DNA of 64,000 nucleotides from JADCRZ01 sp041751095. GTDB taxonomy: Bacteria > Bacteroidota > Bacteroidia > Chitinophagales > Chitinophagaceae. The stretch covers positions 24,612-88,611 of the forward strand of contig JBGSYC010000062.1 of assembly GCA_041751095.1 (NCBI GenBank), in the 5' to 3' direction. This document shows positions 46,698-54,835 of this stretch, piece after piece (position 1 is the first letter of the stretch; each line of letters begins with the position of its first letter). Under the pieces are notes generated by a model. That model saw only the letters and a program-made list of their open reading frames with translations, ran no database searches and was not told the DNA's origin. The translations under genes were made by a program, and so were the position numbers.

Positions 46698-47510
46698 ATG
46701 TCAAACAATTTGTTGCAAGGTAAGAAGGGGATAATATTTGGCGCCCTGGATGAAAAATCCATCGCCTGGAGAACAGCGCTGCGGTGTAACGAAGAAGGCG
46801 CACAAATGGTGTTAAGCAATGCGCCAGTGGCTTTGCGCATGGGAGAGATCAATAAATTAGCTGAGGCGGTAAAAGCTCCGGTAATTGGAGCCGATGTTAC
46901 CAATATGGATGATTTAAAAAGATTATTTGAGGAATCGATGAAGCATTTTGGAGGCCCGTTCGATTTTATCCTTCATTCTGTCGGCATGAGTCTGAATGTG
47001 AGAAAGGCGAAACATTATACAGAGATAGATTATGGCTTTAACCAAAAGTCGATGGACATTTCGGCCACAAGTCTGCACAGGGTACTACGTACAGCCTGGG
47101 AGATGGATGCTCTCAGCGAATGGGGAAGCGTAGTTGCACTTACATATATTGCCTCGCAAAGGGTTTTTCCTGATTATAATGAGATGGCAGACGCAAAAGC
47201 ATTGCTGGAAAGCGTTACCAGGAGTTTTGGCTATCATTATGGCGTAAAGAAAAAGGTGAGGATTAATACCGTTTCTCAGTCACCTACCCGTACTACGGCA
47301 GGAAGTGGCGTTAAGGGGTTTGATGGCTTTATAAATTACGCAGAAAAAATGAGTCCCCTGGGCAATGCCGATGCTGATCAGTGTGCGGGCTATATTGTCA
47401 CGCTGTTTAGCGATCTTACCAGGATGGTCACTATGCAAAATCTTTTCCATGATGGCGGATTTTCTTTCACGGGAGTAACGAAGGAGGTAATAGAGCAGAT
47501 GGAAAAATAA
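46698..47510 (+). CDS. fabI: enoyl-[acyl-carrier-protein] reductase FabI
   Basis: NADH-dependent reductase of the last step of fatty-acid elongation, 270 residues. The FabI-type SDR signature is present: GALDEKSIAWRTA at the cofactor loop, SVGMS, then the two Tyr and Lys of the active site in LTYIASQRVFPDYNEMADAKALLES (Y of TY, Y of DYN, K of AK). C-terminal FLHDGG-type block appears as NLFHDGGFSFTG. It is monocistronic with a strong terminator behind it. Target class of triclosan. Confidence 0.94.
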   Translation: MSNNLLQGKKGIIFGALDEKSIAWRTALRCNEEGAQMVLSNAPVALRMGEINKLAEAVKAPVIGADVTNMDDLKRLFEESMKHFGGPFDFILHSVGMSLNVRKAKHYTEIDYGFNQKSMDISATSLHRVLRTAWEMDALSEWGSVVALTYIASQRVFPDYNEMADAKALLESVTRSFGYHYGVKKKVRINTVSQSPTRTTAGSGVKGFDGFINYAEKMSPLGNADADQCAGYIVTLFSDLTRMVTMQNLFHDGGFSFTGVTKEVIEQMEK

Positions 47511-47612
47511 TCAGTGTTGAAAACTTGCAGGTGAATCAGGATCGGCCCTTCACCTAATTCACCGGAAGGGCCTGCTTGCAAAAGGTGGTGATCCGCAGAT
47601 GCATGAATGTAT

Positions 47613-47637
47613 AAAGCCATCTTTATCAGATGGCTTT
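47613..47637 (+). terminator. Rho-independent terminator after fabI
   Basis: Perfect 10-bp stem AAAGCCATCT / AGATGGCTTT with TTATC loop, followed by AATCTTTTAT. It lies between fabI and the convergent DUF2795 gene and may serve both. Confidence 0.8.
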
Positions 47638-47672
47638 AATCTTTTATATCACCGCAGTGCCAGGGATATTCT

Positions 47673-47894
47673 CTAATATTCGTCTTCGTTAAAGAAAAAG
47701 TCTTCCTGAGAGGGGTAATCAGGCCAGATGTCATCAATGCCTTCATAAATTTCACCTTCGTCTTCCAGCTCCTGTAAATTTTCAACCACTTCTATCGGGG
47801 CACCACTTCTTATAGCATAATCAATCAACTCGTCTTTTGTGGCGGGCCAGGGTGCGTCTTCAAGATAGGAAGCCAATTCAAGTGTCCAAAACAT
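47673..47894 (-). CDS. DUF2795 small acidic protein
   Basis: A 73-residue acidic protein: MFWTLELASYLEDAPWPATKDELIDYAIRSGAP, then VVENLQELEDEGEIYEGIDDIWPDYP and an acidic tail. The pattern of a short alpha-helical DUF2795 domain is clear; related proteins occur widely in Bacteroidota as single small proteins. Function unknown. A perfect promoter at 48000-48030 leaves about 100 bases of leader. Confidence 0.88.
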   Translation of the reverse strand: MFWTLELASYLEDAPWPATKDELIDYAIRSGAPIEVVENLQELEDEGEIYEGIDDIWPDYPSQEDFFFNEDEY

Positions 47895-47999
47895 ATTATT
47901 CCCTTTATTTTCTGATAAGTAAGGCTATTGAGTTCTTGTGAGTTCTTGCCGGTTATGTTTTATGGTACAAAACCCTATTTTCTACCCTCAATTTTTCCG

Positions 48000-48030
48000 C
48001 AAATGTAGCTGTTAATATGAAACCACCAAA
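48000..48030 (-). promoter_or_regulatory. consensus Bacteroidota promoter of the DUF2795 gene
   Basis: On the minus strand TTTG, exactly 19 bases, then TACATTTG: a full match to the -33/-7 consensus. Transcription would start near 47994. Confidence 0.78.
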
Positions 48031-48165
48031 CATAAGAACACATTTAACACGTAATCTTAATTTATTATTCGCCGTTTACATAACAAACGCCAGACTATAG
48101 CATTGTACTAACGGTAAAATTGGTAGGTTCGTATTTTATTGTGTGGTAAACGAATATTTTTTTCC

Positions 48166-48825
48166 ATGTTAACAGCGAGGAACATTCACAAAGCTTATGG
48201 CAACTTATCCGTATTAAAGGGGGTTGATGTAGACATTATCCAGGGTGAGATCGTAAGTATAGTTGGCTCCTCGGGAGCAGGAAAGAGCACGTTGCTGCAT
48301 ATCCTTGGCACCCTTGACAAGCCCGACACCGGAACGATTGACTTAAGTGATACGAGGATAGACCGCTTAAACGGCAACAGGCTGGCCGCATTCAGAAATG
48401 CTAACATGGGTTTTGTGTTCCAGTTCCATCACCTGCTGCCCGAATTTACGGCTTTGGAAAACGCCTGCATTCCCGGGTGGATTGCGGGGAGAAAGAAAAA
48501 TGAAGTAGCGGAACGGGCGGCCACTTTGCTGCAAACGCTTGGGCTCGGAAACAGGCTTGACAATAAACCCCAGGCGCTGTCTGGCGGAGAACAGCAAAGG
48601 GTGGCGGTGGCCAGAGCGCTCATTAATCAACCTAAGATCGTATTTGCAGATGAACCCACTGGTAATCTTGACTCAGCCAATGCGAAGGAGCTTCACGAGC
48701 TTTTTTTTGATCTCCGAAAACAATTTAATCAGACTTTCCTTATTGTGACCCACAATGAGGAGCTGGCACAGATGAGCGACCGCATCCTTCATATGAAGGA
48801 TGGGAGGATGATAGATGGGGTGTGA
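48166..48825 (+). CDS. lolD: ABC transporter ATP-binding protein, LolD-like
   Basis: ATPase of 219 residues in the MacB/LolD group, which energises release of lipoproteins from the inner membrane. Walker A GSSGAGKST, Q-loop FQFHHLLPEFTALEN, signature LSGGEQQR, Walker B VFADEPTGNLD and switch His in VTHNEE. Start at ATG 48166; an upstream TTG adds nine residues without family character. No permease (LolC/E) is adjacent, as is common in Bacteroidota. The last codons run into a GGGTATGGTGTGA-like simple repeat. Confidence 0.88.
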   Translation: MLTARNIHKAYGNLSVLKGVDVDIIQGEIVSIVGSSGAGKSTLLHILGTLDKPDTGTIDLSDTRIDRLNGNRLAAFRNANMGFVFQFHHLLPEFTALENACIPGWIAGRKKNEVAERAATLLQTLGLGNRLDNKPQALSGGEQQRVAVARALINQPKIVFADEPTGNLDSANAKELHELFFDLRKQFNQTFLIVTHNEELAQMSDRILHMKDGRMIDGV

Positions 48826-48860
48826 GGTATGGGGTATGGTGTGAAGGTTGAGAACCTATA
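48811..48860. repeat. degenerate G-rich simple repeat
   Basis: Starting in the last codons of lolD, motifs like GGGGTGTGAGGT, ATGGGGTATGG and TGTGAAGG repeat imperfectly. The G/T strand bias is the complement of the C/A-rich repeat found inside the next gene at 49531-49605. Confidence 0.5.
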
Positions 48861-48899
48861 AGGTTCAACTATTTAATCAGGTTAATCGGGTTCAGAAAA

Positions 48900-51524
48900 T
48901 TGAATGTACAATCTTCTATAGGGTACGCCGTTATTGCGAACTGGCTTGCTGGAAAAAATCATAAGCCTTTTACCTTCCAGGAAGAAAGCTGGGATCACAT
49001 CATAAACGGGCAATCCGGCCTTGTAAATGCTCCTACAGGTTGCGGAAAAACCTTTGCCGTTTTCCTTGGAGCTATCATTGATTTTATAAACCAGAACCCT
49101 GTTGATTACCGGTCTAAAAAAGCGAACGGACTTCAGTTACTATGGATAACCCCATTACGCGCCCTCGGAAAAGATATTGGCCGGGCTATGGAAGAGGTGA
49201 TTGCAGAGCTCAACATGAGTTGGAGGGTAGGTATCAGAAATGGAGATACAGATACCAGTGAAAGGCAAAGGCAAAAACGGCAGATGCCTGAAGTGCTTAT
49301 CATTACCCCTGAGAGTTTGCATCTCCTGCTTGCACAAAAAGGGTATCCTGAGGTTTTAAAAACACTGAAGATTATCGCTGTAGATGAATGGCATGAACTG
49401 ATAGGAAGCAAAAGAGGCGTGCAGGTTGAACTTGCCTTAAGCAGGATCATTGGCGTGAAGAGCAAAGGATTAAACAGTACCCCTGAACCGGCAGTTGGCA
49501 TTGACGAGTCACCGGCTCCAGGCGAACCTTCGTCCTCCCAACTCCCAACTCCCCACTACCAACTCCCTACTACCAACTACCCACCAACTCCCAACTCTCC
49601 ACTCCTTATCTGGGGTATTAGCGCTACCATCGGTAACCTCGAGCAGGCTATGGAAGTGTTGCTGGCAGGCAAGGCAAAAAGCGGCGTAATTATAAAAGCC
49701 GATATCAAAAAGAATATTCAAATCGAATCCATCTTTCCCGATGAGATAGAAAAATATCCGTGGGCAGGCCATCTGGGACTCTCACTCGTTGACAAGGTGA
49801 TACCCATTATCGAGAAAAGCAAGACAACACTGATATTCATTAACACCCGGGGTATGAGTGAAAGATGGTACCAGGCATTATTAACGTCGTGTCCGGGCCT
49901 TGCAGGTGCTATCGCCTTACATCATGGCAGTATAGAGCAGGAACTTCGTTTATGGGTGGAAGATGCCCTGCATGCAAGCCGGTTAAAAGTGGTTGTTTGT
50001 ACGGCGAGCCTTGACTTAGGAGTTGATTTCCGGCCGGTGGAAACGGTGATACAGGTGGGATCGCCCAAGGGTGTCGCCCGTTTTCTTCAACGTGCCGGAA
50101 GAAGCGGCCATCAGCCTGATGCAGTAAGTAAAATATATTTCCTCCCAACCCATTCACTCGAGCTGGTAGAAGCTGCCGCTTTAAAAGAAGCAATGGAAAA
50201 ATCATTTATCGAAAGCCGTGAGCCCCGGATTTTGTGCTTTGATGTATTGATTCAGTATTTGTGCACGTTGGCTATTTCCGAAGGCTTTTACCCGGATGAT
50301 ATTTTTAATGAGATCAGGTCTACCTATTGTTTTGCTCATATTACTGAGGAAGAATGGATCGACATCCTTCATTTTATTACGTGCGGAGGAACGGCATTGC
50401 AGCAGTATGATGAATACAAAAAAGTTGAAGTATTGAATGGACTATACAGGATCAACAGCAGGCGCATTGCCATGCGCCATCGCATGCATATCGGTACTAT
50501 TGTGAGCGATTCAATGTTAAAAGTGAAATTTATTTCAGGCGGATATATCGGCGTTATTGAAGAATACTTTATTTCCCGGCTTAACCCCGGCGATGTCTTC
50601 ACCCTGGCCGGGCGTAACCTTGAATTTATAATGATTAAAGACATGACCGTCCTGGCAAGGAAATCATCGTCTAATAAATCAAACATACCCAGCTGGAACG
50701 GGGGCCGGATGCCTCTTTCAGCCAATCTTGGTTTTATGCTCCGGAAAAAAATTACGGAATCTTTCCTGATGATCCATAGCGAATTGTCCGGCCACGGAAC
50801 AGATGCAGCTACAGACATTGAGATCAAAGTATTAAAGCCGCTTTTTTCTTTACAGGAAGCCCTTTCACACATTCCGCAGGAAAATGAGCTGCTGATAGAA
50901 CAGATTGAGACAAAGGATGGCTATCATTTATTTGTTTACCCCTTTGAAGGTCGGCTTGTTCATGAAGCCATGGCTGCGGTGCTTGCCTACCGCATCAGCC
51001 GCATAACACCTATTACGTTTTCCTTTGCCATGAACGATTACGGTTTCGAATTATTAAGCGACCAGCCGATCCCGGTGGATGATACGAATGTGTATGAGTT
51101 ATTCAGCGACGAAAATCTTTACAACGACATTCAGCGTAGCGTGAACGCGGGAGAAATGGCCAGCCGGAAGTTCAGGGATATTGCAGTGATCGGTGGTTTG
51201 ATCTTCCAGGGCTTTCCGGGAGAACAAAAAAAAGCAAGGCACCTGCAATCTTCGGCTTCATTAATCTATAAAGTTCTCAGCGAATACGAACCACATAATC
51301 TTTTGCTGAGGCAGTCTCACAATGAAGTGATGGAACAGCAGATGGAAGAAGAACGGTTAAGGAATATGTTACAGCGGATCCAGCAGGGGAATATCGTTAT
51401 TACTTTTCCCCGACAGCTGACCCCTTTTTGTTTCCCCATCAAAGTAGACAGCATGCGCGAAAATCTATCTTCGGAAAAACTCGAAGACAGGGTCCGGCGT
51501 ATGCAAACCCGGCTACAAAGATAG
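48900..51524 (+). CDS. Lhr-like DEXH helicase of the ligase-associated DNA damage response module
   Basis: Large superfamily 2 helicase of 874 residues. Walker A APTGCGKT (about 40-47), DEWH box in IIAVDEWHELIGSKRGVQ (about 160-177), motif III GISATIGN, VVCTASLDLGVDF, and motif VI RFLQRAGRSGHQP. The C-terminal half is the Lhr-type extension. The group is usually encoded with an ATP-dependent DNA ligase, an exonuclease and PdeM; only PdeM is present here. Between the DEWH box and motif III there is an extra stretch (about 188-236) of Pro/Thr/Ser/Tyr-rich sequence, coded by a C/A-rich simple repeat. Start is TTG 48900; no ATG is available upstream of Walker A. Confidence 0.9.
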   Translation: MNVQSSIGYAVIANWLAGKNHKPFTFQEESWDHIINGQSGLVNAPTGCGKTFAVFLGAIIDFINQNPVDYRSKKANGLQLLWITPLRALGKDIGRAMEEVIAELNMSWRVGIRNGDTDTSERQRQKRQMPEVLIITPESLHLLLAQKGYPEVLKTLKIIAVDEWHELIGSKRGVQVELALSRIIGVKSKGLNSTPEPAVGIDESPAPGEPSSSQLPTPHYQLPTTNYPPTPNSPLLIWGISATIGNLEQAMEVLLAGKAKSGVIIKADIKKNIQIESIFPDEIEKYPWAGHLGLSLVDKVIPIIEKSKTTLIFINTRGMSERWYQALLTSCPGLAGAIALHHGSIEQELRLWVEDALHASRLKVVVCTASLDLGVDFRPVETVIQVGSPKGVARFLQRAGRSGHQPDAVSKIYFLPTHSLELVEAAALKEAMEKSFIESREPRILCFDVLIQYLCTLAISEGFYPDDIFNEIRSTYCFAHITEEEWIDILHFITCGGTALQQYDEYKKVEVLNGLYRINSRRIAMRHRMHIGTIVSDSMLKVKFISGGYIGVIEEYFISRLNPGDVFTLAGRNLEFIMIKDMTVLARKSSSNKSNIPSWNGGRMPLSANLGFMLRKKITESFLMIHSELSGHGTDAATDIEIKVLKPLFSLQEALSHIPQENELLIEQIETKDGYHLFVYPFEGRLVHEAMAAVLAYRISRITPITFSFAMNDYGFELLSDQPIPVDDTNVYELFSDENLYNDIQRSVNAGEMASRKFRDIAVIGGLIFQGFPGEQKKARHLQSSASLIYKVLSEYEPHNLLLRQSHNEVMEQQMEEERLRNMLQRIQQGNIVITFPRQLTPFCFPIKVDSMRENLSSEKLEDRVRRMQTRLQR
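49531..49605 (+). repeat. C/A-rich simple repeat inside the helicase coding region
   Basis: Variations of CCAACTCCC and CTACCAACT repeat about eight times without breaking the reading frame (all three forward frames stay open). It codes SSQLPTPHYQLPTTNYPP and NSP-type sequence. It lies in a region that should be a short surface turn, and the protein continues normally after it. Confidence 0.8.
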
Positions 51525-51557
51525 TTTTCAGGCCGCTGTTAACGGCCTGAAAACTAT
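51521..51557. terminator. bidirectional terminator between helicase and membrane-protein gene
   Basis: Perfect 15-bp stem ATAGTTTTCAGGCCG / CGGCCTGAAAACTAT with loop CTGTTAA. The helicase TAG lies inside the left arm. A/T at the stem base on both sides would serve either direction. Confidence 0.85.
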
Positions 51558-51576
51558 TGCAAACATTCGTTATGCC

Positions 51577-52086
51577 TTAATGTAGATATTTCAGTTGCGT
51601 TGCATATAGAATGATAAACAATACCGGTATCAGCAACCCTATCATCGCAAATCCTGAGAAAATACCAAACCCAATAAATATGATTGTTCCGATGATCGGT
51701 AAAACTTCACCGGTTAGCCATAAATAGAATCCCTGCTTTTGCAATTTCCGCATTTGAATGGCGCCATACAGGCAAAGCGCAACAGATACCAACCCGATAA
51801 TAAGCATCGGTACACGATTCTCGAGTGATTTTCTTGCCAGTTCCAGCGCGTCGGGGCCCATCATGTTTTTCAGGAAGCCCGGCATTTTCTCCATCGCATC
51901 GCTTCCCTGCATCTGTTCAATTTTGTTATAGCTTTCCCTTGCACCGACGAAGCCCCAAATCACGGATAACAAGGATATGCCACATCCTATGAAAGTAAGA
52001 ATGGTAAGGGTATTTAAAGACCCTGGCAGCGCTTTGGTTCCTTGTTTTTCGAAAGGTGTGTTTTGTAACTGGTTGACGTCCTCCAT
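51577..52086 (-). CDS. four-helix small membrane protein, unknown function
   Basis: A 169-residue protein with an N-terminal polar lead (MEDVNQLQNTPFEKQG) and four hydrophobic helices (about 25-50, 84-105, 118-136, 142-165). Between helices 1 and 2 there is a soluble loop with MQGSDAMEKMPGFLKNMMGPDAL, common in Bacteroidota proteins of the DUF4064 / CCC-motif membrane sort. I chose ATG 52086; a longer frame to 52206 would overlap the divergent PdeM gene. Function not known. Confidence 0.78.
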   Translation of the reverse strand: MEDVNQLQNTPFEKQGTKALPGSLNTLTILTFIGCGISLLSVIWGFVGARESYNKIEQMQGSDAMEKMPGFLKNMMGPDALELARKSLENRVPMLIIGLVSVALCLYGAIQMRKLQKQGFYLWLTGEVLPIIGTIIFIGFGIFSGFAMIGLLIPVLFIILYATQLKYLH

Positions 52087-52143
52087 GGTTGTTGTTTTTT
52101 GTTTATGTTTATAAAAGTAGGAAGCTTTTTTAATAAGCAAGAA

Positions 52144-52174
52144 TTGCGATGAAATTACATTTGCGATACATTTG
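52144..52174 (+). promoter_or_regulatory. promoter of pdeM
   Basis: TTG, 20-base spacer, then TACATTTG (52167-52174), eleven bases before the ATG. A second TACATTTG lies 11 bases upstream at 52156-52163 and may be an alternative start site. Confidence 0.65.
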
Positions 52175-52185
52175 CACCCTTCATC

Positions 52186-52863
52186 ATGCAGGCACCTGTT
52201 CAACACATTCTTGGCAAATATATATTCTGGTTATCATCAGCAAGAACTTTGTTCTGGGAAGATACCCAGACGCTGATTGTTTCTGACCTTCACTTTGGGA
52301 AAACGGGTCATTTCAGAAAATCAGGTATCGGGGTACCGCAAAATATTTTTAAAGAGGACCTTCAACGATTGATCGTGCAGCTCCAGGTTTTCTCATGCTC
52401 CAAATTACTGGTAGTTGGCGACCTTTTTCACAGCGTTGCCAATAAAGAATGCGATCTGTTTCGCCGGTGGAGAGACGACCTCCCCGATCTTTCGATTCAG
52501 CTTGTCAAAGGAAATCATGATATCCTTAAAAATAAGTGGTACTCGGATGCAGGTATTTCTGTGATAAATGAAGGTCTTCATGTAAACGGGTTATGCTTTA
52601 CCCATGATCACCTCAATTGCCAGGTTAACGACAACAGCGAAACAAGAGACGCTACAACGTATACCATCAGTGGTCACATTCATCCCGGAGTAAGAGTTAG
52701 AGGATTAGGCAGGCAATCGCTTTGCTTTCCCTGTTTTTACTTTGGTGAAAAGTTTGCCGTTCTTCCCGCCTTCAGCCGTTTTACGGGCACAGCTTTAATT
52801 GAGCCGGGGTGTGGTGACAGCGTTTTTGCAATTGCCGAAGGCCACATACTAAAAATCAGATGA
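52186..52863 (+). CDS. pdeM: PdeM, metallophosphoesterase of the ligase-associated DNA damage response module
   Basis: A 225-residue calcineurin-fold endonuclease. It begins with a beta domain and the phosphodiesterase motifs: SDLHFGKTGHFRKSGIG (metal ligands), VVGDLFHS, KGNHDIL, FTHDHL and SGHIHPGV. The RKSGI block and VGDLFHS form are specific to PdeM. In other bacteria it sits with the helicase, DNA ligase and exonuclease. Here the helicase is separated by one opposite gene, and the ligase and exonuclease are absent. Likely trims or nicks damaged ends. Confidence 0.92.
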   Translation: MQAPVQHILGKYIFWLSSARTLFWEDTQTLIVSDLHFGKTGHFRKSGIGVPQNIFKEDLQRLIVQLQVFSCSKLLVVGDLFHSVANKECDLFRRWRDDLPDLSIQLVKGNHDILKNKWYSDAGISVINEGLHVNGLCFTHDHLNCQVNDNSETRDATTYTISGHIHPGVRVRGLGRQSLCFPCFYFGEKFAVLPAFSRFTGTALIEPGCGDSVFAIAEGHILKIR

Positions 52864-52916
52864 CACCTTTCCTGACGGCAATCTCCGTTATTCACTTCCT
52901 TTAAGCCTTTCTGTAA

Positions 52917-53840
52917 ATGACGTCCGGCCGGATATTGAAAATAGCTTACGACCGCATTTATGCACACGCCTTACCTGAAGGCCATCGTTTCCCCATGCTT
53001 AAATACGAACTGATCCCTGAACAATTATTATATGAGGGAAGTATAGGCCCTGCAAACCTGTTCTCTCCAAAAGAATGTTCTGAAGGGTTTATTTTATGGA
53101 CACATACCAAAGCATATCTGGACAAATTAATAAACCAGCAGCTCTCTGCAAGGGAACAGCGACATATCGGGTTTCCTCAATCACCGCAGCTTACCCGGCG
53201 GGAGCTTGTAATCACCCAGGGAACCATAGACTGTAGCCATTACGCAATGACTAACGGCATTGCCATCAATGTGGCGGGGGGAACCCACCATGCCTTTGCC
53301 GGCCGGGGTGAAGGATTTTGCCTGTTAAATGATTTTGCAGTCGCATCAAACTACCTGTTAAGAACCCGCCTTGCCAAGCAGATCCTTATTATAGATCTTG
53401 ATGTGCATCAGGGAAACGGCACGGCGAAATTGTTTCAGGATGAGCCCCGGGTATTTACCTTCAGCATGCATGGAAGGCATAATTATCCATTCCTAAAAGA
53501 AAGGTCAGACCTCGATATTCCTCTGGAAGATGGTACCGGAGACCAGCTATACCACGAGTTGCTCCAGGAGCACCTGCCTCATTTAATCAGGACGGTCGAC
53601 CCGGACTTTGCATTGTATTTGTCGGGCGTGGATATTCTGAACACAGACAGGTATGGTAAGCTTAAGGTAACAATGGCAGGTTGTAAAAAACGGGACGAGT
53701 ATGTTTTTTCACTTTTGCAGGAAGCTGGAATCCCCTGCGCTGTATCCATGGGTGGTGGGTACTCCGCAGATATTAAAGTGATTGTTGAAGCTCACTGCAA
53801 TACGTTCAGGGCAGCGATGGAAATTTTTGAATTGGAATGA
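52917..53840 (+). CDS. histone-deacetylase-family deacetylase
   Basis: Zinc-dependent deacetylase of 307 residues, class II HDAC / acetylpolyamine amidohydrolase superfamily. Catalytic His pair in GGTHHAFAGRGEGFCLLND, zinc ligands in IDLDVHQGNGTA, the third ligand Asp in LSGVDILNTDRYG, and the closing AVSMGGGYS loop. It stands behind PdeM by 53 bases on the same strand. Substrate (acetylated protein, polyamine or acetoin-like) cannot be told. Confidence 0.93.
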   Translation: MTSGRILKIAYDRIYAHALPEGHRFPMLKYELIPEQLLYEGSIGPANLFSPKECSEGFILWTHTKAYLDKLINQQLSAREQRHIGFPQSPQLTRRELVITQGTIDCSHYAMTNGIAINVAGGTHHAFAGRGEGFCLLNDFAVASNYLLRTRLAKQILIIDLDVHQGNGTAKLFQDEPRVFTFSMHGRHNYPFLKERSDLDIPLEDGTGDQLYHELLQEHLPHLIRTVDPDFALYLSGVDILNTDRYGKLKVTMAGCKKRDEYVFSLLQEAGIPCAVSMGGGYSADIKVIVEAHCNTFRAAMEIFELE

Positions 53841-53947
53841 AAGTAAGGAAAATGAATTCAGGTAGCGCAGGAATTTGCATCAGGCAGATGTAATCGCATA
53901 CATGCCCGTTGCGGTATTTCAGGTAAGCCATCAACGTGATAACCCAA

Positions 53948-54697
53948 TCAGTTCATCCTTTTCTTTAGCGTGCTCACCTGTTCCTGAAGATTACTTACAA
54001 GGCCTGCTAACTGGTTAACGTCCCATCTCTGTTGTGTATTGGCCTTTGTGATAACCATTTGCGCCTGCCATACTTCTATAATGTCTTCCGCTTCAACGTT
54101 GTAAGGCTGGTAGGTGGGGTTATCGCTTATGAGCGTCCATTTGTTTTTGGAGCGATTGTTTTTCATGATGCGTTTGTAAACAATTCCTTCCTGCCGGGAT
54201 ACAATGATGTAGGTATTATTGGTCTTTACATCTTCAAGGCGTTCAAGTTTTTCACCGACAATAACCGAGCCGCTTGGGGTTGGAAGCATCGAATCACCGA
54301 CAATTTCAAAAGCCCTGTAGTTTCCGGGAGCTAACATCGGCAGTGTGAATGTATTGAGTTCATCGATAAATTCCGGGTCAGCGTAACCTGCCAGGTAACC
54401 TGCTGCAGCTTTAACGGGAACGAGGTGAATTTCATTTCCCGCGGCTTCCATTTTCTGCGCCCTGCGTTTAGACAGATAACTGCCTTTGTTATCACTTAAA
54501 TCTTTAAGAAGAAGTTCGTCAAGAGAAAGCTTAAAAATGCTTCCGATCAGCTCAAGCACTTCTATGCGGGGTTCTGCCCTTTCTTCTTCATAGGCACCAA
54601 GCAAAGAACGTTTGATCTTTAATTTGTTGGCAAATTCTTCCTGCGTCCACCCGCGAAGCTTTCGCAGATATTTGAGGTTTTGTCCGGCAATAGACAT
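53948..54697 (-). CDS. XRE-family repressor with S24 (LexA-type) peptidase domain
   Basis: Transcription regulator of 249 residues. HTH 1-60 (AGQNLKYLRKLRGWTQEEFANKLKIKRSLLGAYEE), linker, probable Ala-Gly autocleavage site in KAAAGYLAGYADPEF (about 95-110), catalytic Ser in EIVGDSMLPTPSG and Lys in GIVYKRI, then a C-terminal coiled-coil tail (NLQEQVSTLKK). It resembles phage-type and SOS-type repressors, but it is chromosomal and alone. A small inverted repeat overlapping its promoter suggests autorepression. Confidence 0.9.
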   Translation of the reverse strand: MSIAGQNLKYLRKLRGWTQEEFANKLKIKRSLLGAYEEERAEPRIEVLELIGSIFKLSLDELLLKDLSDNKGSYLSKRRAQKMEAAGNEIHLVPVKAAAGYLAGYADPEFIDELNTFTLPMLAPGNYRAFEIVGDSMLPTPSGSVIVGEKLERLEDVKTNNTYIIVSRQEGIVYKRIMKNNRSKNKWTLISDNPTYQPYNVEAEDIIEVWQAQMVITKANTQQRWDVNQLAGLVSNLQEQVSTLKKRMN

Positions 54698-54708
54698 GGC
54701 TAATTTAT

Positions 54709-54743
54709 TTAGTGCAAAATACTAATATTCTTATCAATTCAAA
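54709..54743 (-). promoter_or_regulatory. promoter and candidate operator of the S24-type repressor
   Basis: On the minus strand: TTTG, 18-base spacer, TATTTTG (54715-54721), then the ATG 17 bases on. The inverted repeat TTAGT-N7-ACTAA (54709-54725) covers the -7 element, the position expected for an autorepressor site. Confidence 0.55.
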
Positions 54744-54823
54744 AATATTTTCCTGGTAACAGGAAAGACCTGAGTAAACGGTCTGACAGTAAACCCTTAC
54801 ATACAAATCCGATTCTTTTATTT

Positions 54824-54831
54824 TAGCTTTG
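54824..54831 (+). promoter_or_regulatory. -7 promoter element of surE
   Basis: TAGCTTTG matches TAnnTTTG and ends four bases before the ATG at 54836, predicting a leaderless surE mRNA. Confidence 0.55.
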
Positions 54832-54835
54832 GCGA

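Noticed and set aside
49531..49605. CRISPR-like array in the helicase gene
   Set aside because: The units are short, contiguous and degenerate with no spacers; it is a simple repeat within coding sequence. No CRISPR array was seen anywhere in the window.
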